Source of the DNA: Narthecium ossifragum | Lineage: Eukaryota; Streptophyta; Magnoliopsida; Dioscoreales; Nartheciaceae | Direction: 5' to 3' | DNA: 64,000 nt | Assembly: GCA_963920575.1 (NCBI GenBank) | Contig: OY986972.1 | Span: 24,538,672-24,602,671 of the forward strand | In this document: piece by piece, positions 54,502-64,000 of the stretch | How positions within the stretch are numbered: position 1 is the first letter of the stretch | Layout: each line of letters begins with the position of its first letter | Program-made: the position numbers and the translations under genes | Notes under the pieces: generated by a model | The model's input: the letters and a program-made list of their open reading frames with translations, nothing else | Told to the model about the DNA's origin: nothing | Database searches by the model: none

Positions 54502-55777
54502 CTTCAGTAGCAGAGAGGGTTTTCAAGAGTTTTGCCCGCGGGGCTTCGCATGTATGTGGTTTTTACGATTTTTACCCTCGGGGTTTATCCTGTAATGAAT
54601 TGTGCATGAATGTTTATCGCTTTATGGTGAACCGAAGGAAGTCATGATCCTCGGGAGTGTTTAGAATAAATGGGCCGAAGGTGTGCCTTTGCTGTGTTGC
54701 ATGTTATTGCTTTCTCTATTTATATCCTGCCCTGCTCCTGTGCATTAGACATGCTAGGTTGGAATGGGTGGGGTTGACCCGTGGACTCCGGTGATCTAGG
54801 ACTAAGCGTGGGATGTCGTTACCCCGGTAAGGGTGTCCTACAAGTATCGTCTGGGCCACCCTGTGCCAAGGACCGTCGGAGGTAGCCCAGTCCTTGAGCA
54901 GTGGCTATCGGAGGGACGTAGGTTGGACAGGAACCCTGGGGGGGGGGGGAGACATCGATGGGATCGATGGACTCCCTGGCTAGCCTTAGTCTTGGGTCAG
55001 GAGTTAGGGGTCCTGTTGGCTCTGTGGCTTGGAGTACTGAGAGATGGTAGTCTTAACCTCGGTCGTTCCGCCAAGTGTGGAGATCCCGCTTGGGGAAGGG
55101 TGTCCTACCAGTAGCGTCATGTCCACCCTGTGTCAGGGATTGTCGGAGTTGCCCACCCCTGAGCAGTGGTTGTCGGAGGGGCGTACTTGGGACAGGAATC
55201 CTTCGGGTTAGTGACGGGATTTATGGGGTCCTTGGCAAGCCTCAGTACTTGGCCTCAGGGTTGGTTCGTTTGGGTTTTGCCTTCTTAGCGAGGTGGTAGA
55301 GTAGGACCCTGCTGAGCTGTTGCTCATGCCTACCTGGACTGTGTTGTTGCAGGTGCAGGTGGCCGCTCTGTTCCTGTGTTACCTCCTCGGTCGTCTCGTG
55401 GCAGCGTGCCGGATCCTGACCATGTCTGAGGGTCAGGATGGGTTCGTTTGTGCGTTCGCGGAGACCCCGGTGGGTAGTGTAGCTTCTTTTTGGGGACTGT
55501 TGATCCCTTGTAGCTTGTTGTACTAAACCTTTGTTAACTCTTTTATTACTGTTTTGTAATAATTGTTAATAGCTGTTGTTTAGTACCCTTGCTTCCGCTT
55601 GTGACTGTTGGCAGCTGTTTCCGCCAGCTGGCCGTAGTCTCAACTGTTTCCGCCAGTTGAGGCTGTAGTTGTAGGTCTTTTCCCCTCGCATCCCCGGCCC
55701 GGTTGCGCCCTGCGAGTCGGGGCGTGACACGGTCCACAGCGAGCCACAGGGGTAGAGGGGCAGGTCCTCACACTGAG

Positions 55778-56565
55778 GACCCGGTCCGGCTCGTGGCAGT
55801 CCTTAGAGCCCGGGCCCCGGCGCGCACTGGGCCTGGAGGCACTGGCTTGATGAGCCGCATTGGCGAAGGATCTCCGTGCGCACTGCCGCCTTCTCCAGCG
55901 TCAGTGGACGGGGCCCATCGAAGAAGGCGAAGAGGTGGTTCCGCTTCGAACGGTCATGTGTTCCGAGAAGAACACCGACACGCATCCGCCCAGGACCGAG
56001 TCAAATGTGGACCGTCGGGTGAACGAGTTGCCCGGCGGTTGCATGTAGAACTCGACGGTGAGCATGATCGTGAGGACCTGATCCGGCTCGCGGCAGTCCT
56101 TGGAGCCCGGGCCCGGGCACGCACTGGGCCCAGAGGCACTGACTCGATGAGCCACACTAGCGGAGGATCTCCGCGCGCACTGCCGCCTTCTCCAGTGTCG
56201 GTGGCCGAGGCCCACCGACGAAGGCGAAGAGGTGGCTCCGCTTCGAACGGCGAGCCGTGTCTTGCCACGCGGCGACCTCGGCGGTGGAGGTTGGGTGAAA
56301 GTAGGAGGGGTAGGGGATGTCAAACTGGTGGCGTGCGCGGCCTTGTCAGGGGCCGAGCTCGACGGTGAGCACGGACATGTTAGCGAGCTCCAGGAGGAGG
56401 AGGCGGCTGGTGCCAAAGTTGGGGTTGGCGTCGTTGCGCATGAAGCCCCACGTGGTGCAGCTAATGGCGATGAAGTGGTCACGGCTGCCGCCGCGGAGAA
56501 AGAAGGATTGGTCGGAGAGGTGGGTGGCGAGATCGTGGGCGAGGGTGTCGCGGAGGTTTGCTGGT
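55778..56565 (-). pseudogene. MUR3-like xyloglucan galactosyltransferase (GT47) pseudogene, upstream part
   Basis: The minus strand reads LRGGSRDHFIAISCTTWGF, NMSVLTVELGP, a stop, FDIPYPSYFHPTSTAEVAAW, FAFVGGPRP and TRRSTFDSVLGGC. These are the exostosin-domain landmarks of plant GT47 galactosyltransferases, Golgi enzymes that galactosylate xyloglucan. At least two in-frame stops and a frameshift break it. The block from FAFVGGPRP to TRRSTFDSVL is present twice in tandem: 56240-55965, then 55965-55778 continued at 50789. The N-terminal half of the family is absent. Clearly a dead copy. Confidence 0.8.
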
Positions 56566-56744
56566 AAGGCTAACACATTAACCAAATACCCATATATAAT
56601 ATACTATTATTTTACTATAAAAGTGGGTGGTCACGTAAATATGTGTATTGCACATGCCTACGTGGCATGTACCCCAATCAGAATCCGCAAATAAATAATC
56701 GGTAGTCGGCCGAGGGTAGGGCTAGGAATTTTATTTTGGACGGG

Positions 56745-57352
56745 CGGTGTAAGTTATTTTTTTATTTAAATATAATTAAAATAATTGATGTTGGATAGTT
56801 TTGATAAATTAATTTTGCAATACAATAAATGAAGTCTAAAATACCGAATTAATGTAACAATATTAGTAATGTTCCAATAAATATCACCTCATTACAATTG
56901 TCCTCAACCATTATTGATCATATTTTGAAGCGATGATGCGTATCAAATAAGCTTCAAGTTGAGCTTTCAGTATCTCGAGTCGTGTTTCCCAATAATAATA
57001 ATAAAAAGAAACCTTTTAGATAAAATTGGACCAGACGAATCAACTTTTGCTTATCGAAATAAGCAAAAGAGTAAATCAGACTCACACATGATTTTTTTTT
57101 TTGTACAGTTAAGCTGCAACAACGCTGAGATGGTTATAGGACAATCAAGCTACCCTAGTACCAGCCAAACGAGCAATCTCGTCGGCCCTTCTATTCTTCT
57201 TCGTGGAGATATAAACAATAAAAAAGTCAAAAAATACATTGAGCCAGCCTCCACCAAACATCAAGAAGTGCATGTCCGTAGCCCGCCATAATTGGGGATT
57301 TCTCAGGAACCATTTGAACAATCTCCTACTCTCTCTTCCAAGGCTTATAACT
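56745..57352. repeat. direct copy of 37335-37523 plus 39511-39790
   Basis: Carries the empty target of the 2-kb Mutator-like element (ACCATTATTGATCATATTTT at about 56911) and a LINE tail that the other copy lacks. Confidence 0.88.
57083..57282 (-). mobile_element. short LINE 3' fragment
   Basis: A T-run at about 57092-57102 is the A tail on the minus strand. Upstream on that strand lies the end of a plant LINE RNase H (ISTKKNRRADEIARLAGT). It is absent from the partner segment at 39.65 kb, so it is an insertion, though its target duplication is not clear. Confidence 0.65.
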
Positions 57353-57490
57353 CTGCTGGGAATTTTGAAAATTATAAGAGATAAATGTCATTCGGAAGTT
57401 TTTAAGGATATTTGTGTAATATAACATTAACCTTTCCTAGTTTGTATCCAAGCCGCGTCCAACGCCGCTTCTAATCTTGGCGTGCGTTTA

Positions 57491-57734
57491 ATGCCAGTTT
57501 GATATGAGAATAACTTTATTTCGGGTTAAGGGAGTTTATTCCCGATTTCGAGAATAACTTTGTAATGATTACTTGAAATAAAGAAAAAGTAGAGAGGAGA
57601 GTGGGAATAACTTTGTAATGATTACTTGGAATAAGGAAAGGTGTTTGGAAAATAAAGTGTGGGATAAGTAGTGGAATTGGGAATATTCTAGGAATATTTC
57701 CTCCCTGAATGCTTATTCCCGTTTGGTATGGGCC
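57491..57734. mobile_element. MITE with TTA target duplication
   Basis: The left end is ATGCCAGTTTGATATGAGAA; the right end reads GGCCCATACCAAACGGGAAT in complement. TTA flanks both sides. An internal direct repeat (GAATAACTTTGTAATGATTA, two copies) is visible. Confidence 0.55.
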
Positions 57735-57737
57735 TTA

Positions 57738-58334
57738 GGGGTGTAAAGGAGGCAAAATCGATCTGGTTCGAGTTCGGCTCGAAATTCCTAAAGCCAGGCT
57801 CGAGTTCGTTTGGAGTTCGATTTGAGCTGGGAACTCATGGCTCGAGTTTGGCTCGGTTCAAATCGAGCTACCTCGAATTCGGCTCGTTAGCTCGGTAAAG
57901 TCTTGACCCAATCTCTCTCGAGCTGGAGAGAGAGAGAGAGTCGGGAAAAAGCATGCCGGAGAGAATACGTCAGAAATATTTCTACCGGGGGAGAGAGAGA
58001 GAGATCGGGATACAAGAGGGATCGCTCGGCAATTTGGGTGGTCTTGTAGCTGGTGTGAAGGACACGAGACGTAGGGGAGGGAGGCAAGGGTGAGGCGGCG
58101 GTAGGTATCCCACGGAAGCAAATTATGTTTGATTTCTCAGCCATTGATCTTAGAAGCCAACGGCTGAGATATCTTGAACATATCCTATCTTAGGCGTTGG
58201 CAAAAGAGAGAGAAATCACGGAGAATGGGTGGGGGCGGCTTGGGTTTTAAAGCCCTAAGCGGTCTCTTTATTTAATAGAGCTTACATCTCATTCGTTGAT
58301 ATGAAGATCTAACGGTTGAGATCTTAGCTATTAA
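57738..58334. other. repeat-derived DNA
   Basis: The first 170 bp are rich in GGCTCGAGTTCG/GTTCGGCTCG words and resemble 60545-60720. GA-rich microsatellites occur at 57925 and 57991. No gene. Confidence 0.4.
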
Positions 58335-58574
58335 GGCTGTGTTTGACGCGCATCCCGCACGAAATCAGGGATCCGGAATCCAGAATCCGATGGATACTGT
58401 GAACGGTGTCCGCTTGATTTCGGTATCCGCCCTTGATTTGGAATCCACCGGTGCTCCGCCGTGATCCAGGAATTCAAAATCCGCGGGGCGGTGCACCAAA
58501 CATCAGGAATCCGGAACCCACGGATTCCGGGATCTAACGGATTCGCCTCCATTTCATGCATCCAACACATGCCC
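58335..58574. mobile_element. MITE, same family as 16501-16690
   Basis: The ends GGCTGTGTTTG and CAACACATGCCC are imperfect complements with a TAA duplication (58332-58334 and 58575-58577). The body shares GGAATCCG/GGATCC words and ACGGATTC(G/A)C with the copy at 16.5 kb. Confidence 0.7.
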
Positions 58575-58707
58575 TAAATGAATTCAGAAAAGTATGTAAA
58601 CTTTTTAATAAATATATCAAAATCCTTAGCTGAAGATCCAGTGGCGGTAGAAAAATCTATGAGACATATATGGACTAGTTGTGCCCCCTGCCACATGACA
58701 GGGTAAT

Positions 58708-60356
58708 TGACGCGCCCAAACCACTCGTCGTTAAGAGTGACTAGGGCGTCAAAGATTACAATTTATACCGAATCCTACTAACTACTACGTAGCTAGCGGG
58801 AGTCCGGGTCGATCCGCAGGGAAATGAGAAATGACTAACGTACTCGATAGATAACTCCAAACAACTAGCTAAAATGATTTGGGTTTTGGATTAATGACTA
58901 TTAAAGTAATTAACTAAGTGAAAAGAAAGATAACTAATATAGAGAGGTCTTGGGATCTCCATTTCATTGTAGGTTCTAGTGTAGCCTCCTAAGGAATTGA
59001 GGTGTGTAATCCAATCGGGACGATCGAAATCAAGAAGTCGACAAGCGGGTGATTAGCCTCACTTATCGCTCAACGAAAGTCGGGTTAGGATCATCCGCCG
59101 GAAATAATCACATTCACAAAGTCGACGAATGAGTGATTAGCTTCTATCGTCGCTAACGAACCTTCGATTAAGATCGATTCGTCGCAAGAAAAAGATATTG
59201 CATGGAGTCGTGCATTGGATCGAGATGGTTCTAACACCTCGAATCCAATGCAAGAGAAAGATAGAATGGATCCTTTGATTAGAGAGATAGGGATGGTTCT
59301 AGCATCCCTAATCTCTAATCTAGGGCTAGTAATCCTCCCAATGTCATTGGATGTGTTTCTAGCACATCCAACTCATTGGGGCATAACAACAAACACCTAT
59401 CATGCACAAGTCCCAACTCATACCAAAGAAAGGCATTCATCCATTCAACATATGAAATCCATGTACAAAGATAGAGAAATAATGCTCAAATCCATACAAT
59501 AAATCAATCCCTAAAGATTACACATCAAAAACCCTAGGAAAACTACAAAAGAATCCTACAACTACATGGAAATCCCAAGATAGAGGAAGTTAGCTACTCA
59601 TCTTGGTTGGATCCATGGATGGAGGTTGATGAAGCTCTCCTTCCATGGGTTTTCTCCAAGAAGTCCTCCTCTCAATTGGGTAAAGAAACCTAGAAGGGCT
59701 GGAGAAGACAAAGAGAAGATTCCCTAAAATCCCCCCTAAGGGGTCTATTTATAGTCAACAAGCCTCCCCCACTCGGATTAGATCTGAGCCATTGATTTTG
59801 CTCGGCTGGCATCAAAGGATCGATCCTCATAAGGTGAAGGATCGATCATTCGCTTCGTGTGATCGCTGGTCCCGTGAAGGATCGATCCTCCCATAGGAAA
59901 GGATCGATCTTTTCTTCTTGAATTCTGGCTTCGCCCCGATGAAGATCGATCCTCCAGTGTGTGGAGATCGATCCTTTAGAATTTGCATTCTGTCACTGGG
60001 AAAATGCGCAAAAGTGATCGATCCTACCCAGGGTGAAGATCGATCCTTCAGAACTTGCGTTCTGTCACTGAGAAAATGCGCAAAAATGATCGATCCTCTC
60101 ATGCCATAGGATCGATCCTTGTTGTCCTGATTGGCTCCTTCTTAAAGCACTTCAAAGGATCGATCCTTCTTCCATACAAGATCGATCTTCTTCATAAAAA
60201 CTGGCCCGGATGACGTCGTTTAAGCTCGGAACTTGATCCAATCCTCGTTGGGGGCACTTGTACCTGTAATAGGGTAAAATCCATCAGTAAAGCCTTGCTC
60301 AGAGACTAACAAGGCCAAGTTAAAAGGGTGATTTATGCACTTTTCACGTCTTATCA
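58708..60356 (-). mobile_element. solo LTR of a second retrotransposon family, 1649 bp
   Basis: On the minus strand it begins TGATAAGACGTGAAAAGTGC and ends TTGGGCGCGTCA, flanked by a perfect 5-bp duplication GTAAT (58703-58707 and 60357-60361). Its ends and body differ from the TGTGAGGAC family. No internal region remains. It contains six GATCGATC dyads. Confidence 0.9.
59818..60187. repeat. array of six GATCGATC dyads
   Basis: Starts at 59818/59840, 59880/59902, 59944/59966, 60016/60038, 60088/60110 and 60158/60180. Every pair is exactly 22 bp apart and pairs recur every 62-72 bp. Sequence between dyads is partly repeated (TTCTGTCACTG(G/A)GAAAATG twice) but otherwise diverged. Confidence 0.95.
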
Positions 60357-60361
60357 GTAAT

Positions 60362-60899
60362 CACCAACCCCACCCCAATAACTCTCTCCCACTAACCCCC
60401 CCTCAATCTAAGATTATCACGCCACATAAGCGCCATACAGGCTCCACCTAGGACATTCTCCTGCCACGTAGGACAATAATAGGTTCACTTATAATCATAA
60501 CATCATATAAGGATGATATGTATATGTGTGTGTGTATATATGGATATATAGCCGAACTATATTGAGTTGAACTCGAATCGAATAAGTTCGGCTCATTTAT
60601 ATTTCGAGCTCAAGCTTTCGGCTTGTGTTCGGCTCATTACTAAACCAATGAGTTGAATTCGAGCCAAGATCAAACCGATTTCAAATTGTTCATGAACCAT
60701 GAAATGGATTGACACCCTAATGCTCAACCGAGTATGATAAATGGTGTCAACTAAGGATTCGGGGGGTCTGCCATTGGGATAGCTAATCGGGACCGTAGAT
60801 CTACATCCACGTAGTATCAACGGTGGGGATTTACATCCCCTTCACCAGCTTTTAAACTTTGAATCGCGATAGATTTTGGGAATTTTTGGGTTCGCGCAG
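60362..60899. other. upstream region of the gene at 60900
   Basis: Contains a MITE-like stretch at about 60545-60720 (GTTCGGCTC words; right end GATTGACACCCTAA) and the probable promoter and leader of the following gene. Confidence 0.4.
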
Positions 60900-61256
60900 A
60901 TGGAGAACGCCCGCGGCCTCGTCCCCCTTTCTCTTCTCACCTCGCGATCCATTCCGGACCAAGCATCGCCGGCGTCGATCATTGCCCCGCTGCCCTTGCC
61001 CGGAGATCCATTGCCGGCTTACCTCCCCACCGCTAGTCCCTGTCTATTCTCCTCGGCGATCAACCTCTCGTCTTTCACCATCTCCAACTCCGACATGGAG
61101 TCTAATTTCTCACAACTCCAAGATCAATTTTCCGACGCCAGGAACGGGACGCAGCGATTGCCTACCACAATGGAACCGGCCCTCCCACCAGAACTCGACA
61201 TTGGAATCTCCGCATCATTGCCGTCCTCCACAGAGGATGAGACTAGTGCATATAGG
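60900..61256 (+). CDS. first exon of an unrecognised gene
   Basis: An ATG at 60900 opens 119 codons ending ...DETSAYR at a good donor (AGG/GTATGT, phase 0). The product starts MENARGLVPLSLLTSRSIPD and is rich in proline, serine and leucine with no recognisable domain in this exon. The leader is GC-balanced and codon use looks real. No second exon is seen before the LTR that starts at 61407, so the retrotransposon probably sits in intron 1 and later exons lie beyond the window. It could instead be a truncated gene. Confidence 0.5.
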
Positions 61257-61406
61257 GTATGTCTAACATTGAATCTTAGTACTCTTGTGACAATTTATGG
61301 CCTTTTTAGTTCATAATCTTATATGCTCTTTTGTTGTTGCTTTCTTCCTTGGTATTAGTTTCGGTGTCCTCTGTTGTTGTTCTTGATGAATGATGATGAT
61401 GAGTTC

Positions 61407-62590
61407 TGTTAGATATAAATATAGCCATTTGGGCGATCAATGGCAATTTCGTAAATATTGCCAATCGGCCAATAAATACTTCAGTTTTGACACAACTGAA
61501 GTATTTTGGCCATAACTTTTACATCAAGTATCCAAATTGGACGATTCTTGAACCATTGGAAAGAGGACGAAAAGATCTATAACTTTGTTGTTGACGTCAT
61601 CTCCAAATTCGGTCATTTAATGTATCAAATTAATGGTCAAAGGGTTTAATGGCAAACTGGTAAATAAGACCAAATGTCCAAAATCTATCGACCAGATTTT
61701 TTATCGTCCATTTTTCATCGTCCAAAATGGACGATAAAAAATCGTCCAGATTTCTATCGCCCATTTTCCTAATCGGCCATTAGTGCAGTTTAAGTATTTT
61801 GACCATAACTTTCTCATCCGATGTCCAAATTGGACATTTTGGGTACCGTTGGAAAGCTAATTTGAAGATCTACAACTTTGATGTTCAGAGTTTTGCCAGA
61901 TTCCAAGGTTATCATCGGCAAAAATACAGTGAAAGACAGGAGGCGTTATTTAGTGGCGGTTCCAGAGCAGTTTTAGACCAGTTATGCAGTTTTGGTTGTT
62001 TCCACTTTCAAAGCAACAGTTGCAGCAACTGCAGAGTGGTTTCCTGACAGTTTTCAAATCAGTTACCAGAAGCCCTATAAATAGCCAAGAGGAAGAAGAA
62101 AAAAAGGCCCCCGCCATCAAAGCAAAACTACTTTTTATCTTCATATTGTCTTTTTATATTTATTAGCAATGTAGCCTTTTAAATTCAGCAATGAAGCATT
62201 TTCCTTCCTTTAAATTCCTGCATTTTCCTTCCTTTAAATTCCTGCAACGTCCTTCATTTCCTAGGAGTAGTTCTATCATAATTCTTTATTTCTAGGAGTA
62301 GATCTACCGAAAATAGGAGTAGATTTAACATAATTTCCCATTTTTCATTTTCCATTATTCCCATTTTTCATTTTCCATCTCCATTTCCCATTTTCCATTA
62401 TTCCCATTTTCCATTTCCACCAACTCTACCACCAACCACAAAATATCTTCTTTGTACACTTCAACACCTCTGATTCGATCATTCGAAGGAGTTGAACTAA
62501 AAACCACAATTTCCTGATTCTTCGAATGTGGAAATAGAATTTTGACCTTGATTACAGTCCCGGTCAACGGTCATAATTTCTGTTCTAACA
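61407..62590 (+). mobile_element. 5' LTR of a further retrotransposon
   Basis: Begins TGTTAGATATAAATATAGCC and ends TTCTGTTCTAACA (TG...CA with a short TGTTAGA/TCTAACA end repeat). It has a TATAAATAG promoter box at about 62077. Directly after it stands TTTTTTGGCACGCCCGGTGG, then GAC, a tRNA-complementary primer-binding type sequence seen in plant gypsy elements. The other LTR lies outside the window, so the target duplication (expected AGTTC) cannot be confirmed. Confidence 0.75.
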
Positions 62591-62647
62591 TTTTTTGGCA
62601 CGCCCGGTGGGACATTGTGTTGAAACTGTCAAAGAAGAAGGGACAAA

Positions 62648-63799
62648 ATGAGAGATAGCATTTCCAGAATTGTAATTTTGAAAGCTGAAGGAAGTGACCA
62701 TGCAGATGATGTTTTCCAAGAAAATTTTCTTAGATGGAGTATGTCCTCACGTGAAGGTTCCAACAGCAAGAAGATCAAGGTCACTATGCCATCTTTCATG
62801 CAGAATCAAGGCAGTTTCACTTTATTGGTAAGGAATTTTTCATCTACAAAAGAAAGTGATGATATAGTGGAACCGAATCAGCCAGAAAATATTACAGTTA
62901 TGGCTGATAATAAAAATTCATCAAGTGCTAATTTTAAAATGTTCAATATAATTGAACAAAATATGGTGATGGTTGATCAAAAAGCTGTCAAAGAAGAAGG
63001 GACAAAATCTACACGCCGAGCATTAATGGAGAAATCCGACAATGGCCTCCCGATCAGCGTCTACACGCCGGAGACGGCCAGCCATCTTCTTCTTGGAGAT
63101 ATGTTGCCGGCGGCGTCATCAGGGAGAATACCTCACCATTCGCTGCCTCTGCGCAGCAGTTTAGGGCGGTTCAAGCGGTTCAAAACAGGAACGTCAAGGG
63201 GAGATCGTGCACCCGTTGTGAAAACCGCAGCAGTTCATAGCAGTTCCAGACGGTTCCAGCGGTTCAAGCTAGGGATCTCAAAGGGAGATCATGCACGATG
63301 TGAAAACTGCAGCAGTTTCAAGCAGTTTAAGGTGGTTCGAGCGGTTCAAGACAGAGATCCTCCACTTCGGAGCCTTGGAACCCATCTTTCCCACGTTTAC
63401 GCCGCCACCCTCAACACTATCATCCTCTGTAATCTCAAACGTCGTCGTCACCAACTCCGGCGGTTTCATTTTCTACCTCCACGGCGTGGGAGGAATCCTC
63501 TGACAGCCTCGAGATCTCCTTCAAATGGCGAACCCATTCGCCGCTACCAAAGCCACAACGTTGAAGAAGGGGAAAACAGAGCATGGGTGGTAAAGCAATT
63601 GACAACAAATGGTGACTGCGACGGCCATCGCGGACGGGAAAACCATCGGAGTCCCCAATGGAGAAGAAAAAAACAGAGTTTCAACACTTCAAGAGCATCC
63701 TTCGCGACCTCACTGCCACCAGCATCAGCAAAAGCCAGGATCGCCTCTGTCTCCAACGCGATCTTCACCCGGCTGGCCATGGGTAGATTTGAGATCTAG
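62648..63799 (+). CDS. 383-residue frame in the LTR element, function unknown
   Basis: Begins with the ATG just after the primer-binding region, where gag normally starts, and ends at TAG. The first 125 residues are hydrophilic. From residue 170 come basic tandem repeats (LGRFKRFKTG..., RRFQRFKLG..., FKQFKVV), then an arginine-rich tail. No gag homology is recognised. The join of an AT-rich first part and a GC-rich second part at about 63010 suggests a fusion. A copy of the leader text (GTCAAAGAAGAAGGGACAAA) at 62628 recurs at 62987, exactly before that change. It may not be a functional protein. Confidence 0.35.
   Translation: MRDSISRIVILKAEGSDHADDVFQENFLRWSMSSREGSNSKKIKVTMPSFMQNQGSFTLLVRNFSSTKESDDIVEPNQPENITVMADNKNSSSANFKMFNIIEQNMVMVDQKAVKEEGTKSTRRALMEKSDNGLPISVYTPETASHLLLGDMLPAASSGRIPHHSLPLRSSLGRFKRFKTGTSRGDRAPVVKTAAVHSSSRRFQRFKLGISKGDHARCENCSSFKQFKVVRAVQDRDPPLRSLGTHLSHVYAATLNTIILCNLKRRRHQLRRFHFLPPRRGRNPLTASRSPSNGEPIRRYQSHNVEEGENRAWVVKQLTTNGDCDGHRGRENHRSPQWRRKKQSFNTSRASFATSLPPASAKARIASVSNAIFTRLAMGRFEI
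63153..63365. repeat. three tandem units of about 74-82 bp
   Basis: Each starts GCAGCAGTT (63153, 63227, 63309) and carries GGTTC(A/C)AGCGGTTCAA and GGGAGATC(G/A)TGCAC-like words. Confidence 0.75.
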
Positions 63800-64000
63800 T
63801 GGATCATGGCCATCCTTTGCAAACTTAACGTCGCCGTCACCAACTCCGGCGGAAGGATCCACGATGGCAACGGCAACTCCAGTTCGCCAAGCAGATCCCC
63901 GGCGCGTGGAGCGTCTTCGTCCTCAACTCCGACGGAAGGGAGAGCCATCGGAAGACTGATCGGCAAACTGGTATGCCTTCCTTGTTCCCAGCAACTCCTC

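Larger units (their letters stand above)
53189..55729 (+). mobile_element. truncated Ty3/gypsy element: pol end, polypurine tract and 3' LTR
   Basis: About 210 bp of internal sequence ends with the gypsy signature CGAATCTCGAGGACGAGATT, then TCTTTTAAGGG (a polypurine tract). The LTR follows at 53404 (TGTGAGGAC) and ends at 55729 (GGGGCGTGACA), 2326 bp. The 5' LTR and nearly all coding sequence are missing. It lies inside the oppositely oriented LTR at 50790-55772. Its LTR is the same family as the solo LTR at 43860-46298. Confidence 0.85.
50790..55772 (-). mobile_element. solo gypsy LTR split by a nested gypsy fragment
   Basis: The outer limits have the LTR ends (plus-strand left TGTCGCGCCCC, right GGTCCTCACA) and a perfect 5-bp duplication CTGAG (50785-50789 and 55773-55777). 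Removing the nested piece 53189-55729 leaves about 2442 bp, nearly the 2439 bp of the related solo LTR at 43860. The sequence belongs to the same family but a different subfamily. It interrupts a GT47 pseudogene. Confidence 0.8.
62591..64000 (+). mobile_element. internal region of the LTR element (continues past the window)
   Basis: Follows the LTR and its primer-binding site. No reverse transcriptase, integrase or gag zinc knuckle is seen in the 1.4 kb available. GC content rises after 63010, and similar strings (CACCAACTCCGGCGG) occur at about 63450 and 63838. This may be a non-autonomous element carrying foreign sequence. Confidence 0.55.

Overview
The window looks like nuclear DNA of a flowering plant, most likely a monocot. 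The intron-containing genes have GC-rich first exons in AT-rich surroundings. The recognisable genes are a D6-type cyclin, an ortholog of Arabidopsis At1g28690 (a PPR protein), a PB1-domain protein and an equilibrative nucleoside transporter. The transposons are plant types: Tourist, hAT and Mutator MITEs, L1-like LINEs with a plant RNase H, Ty3/gypsy LTRs and a TRIM. The monocot call is an inference from composition; no species marker is visible.

The left part (1-36.8 kb) is genic. On the minus strand it holds a possible small secreted peptide (1.1-1.3 kb), a two-exon single-pass membrane protein (2.0-2.9 kb), CYCD6 in six exons (13.7-15.1 kb), a PB1 protein (27.8-29.0 kb) and an ENT-type transporter in nine exons (32.1-35.9 kb). 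On the plus strand it holds an intronless PPR gene (19.8-21.4 kb). Between them lie MITEs with readable target-site duplications (TSDs) and two 5'-truncated LINEs with 18-bp and 16-bp TSDs. The first LINE carries a rearranged small LTR element.

The right part (36.9-64 kb) is a nest of transposons. A duplicated segment from upstream of the ENT gene appears near 50.2 kb (inverted) and near 56.7-57.4 kb (direct). One copy carries a 2-kb Mutator-like insertion, and the other copy preserves the empty site. There are three solo LTRs with 5-bp TSDs; one is split by a truncated gypsy element. A MUR3-like (GT47) pseudogene is broken by that LTR. A large Mutator-like unit carries a phospholipase C (NPC) fragment and a second Mutator-like element. 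A TRIM sits inside a MITE. The window ends inside an LTR element that lies just downstream of the first exon of an unrecognised gene.

The most unusual signal is in the LTRs. At least two LTR families with different ends carry arrays of the palindrome GATCGATC in pairs, with starts exactly 22 bp apart. Each pair forms a 30-bp dyad, and dyads recur every 61-72 bp. A third LTR has a nearly unbroken 22-bp ladder of the same motif. The sequence between dyads has diverged, while the motif and its spacing have not.
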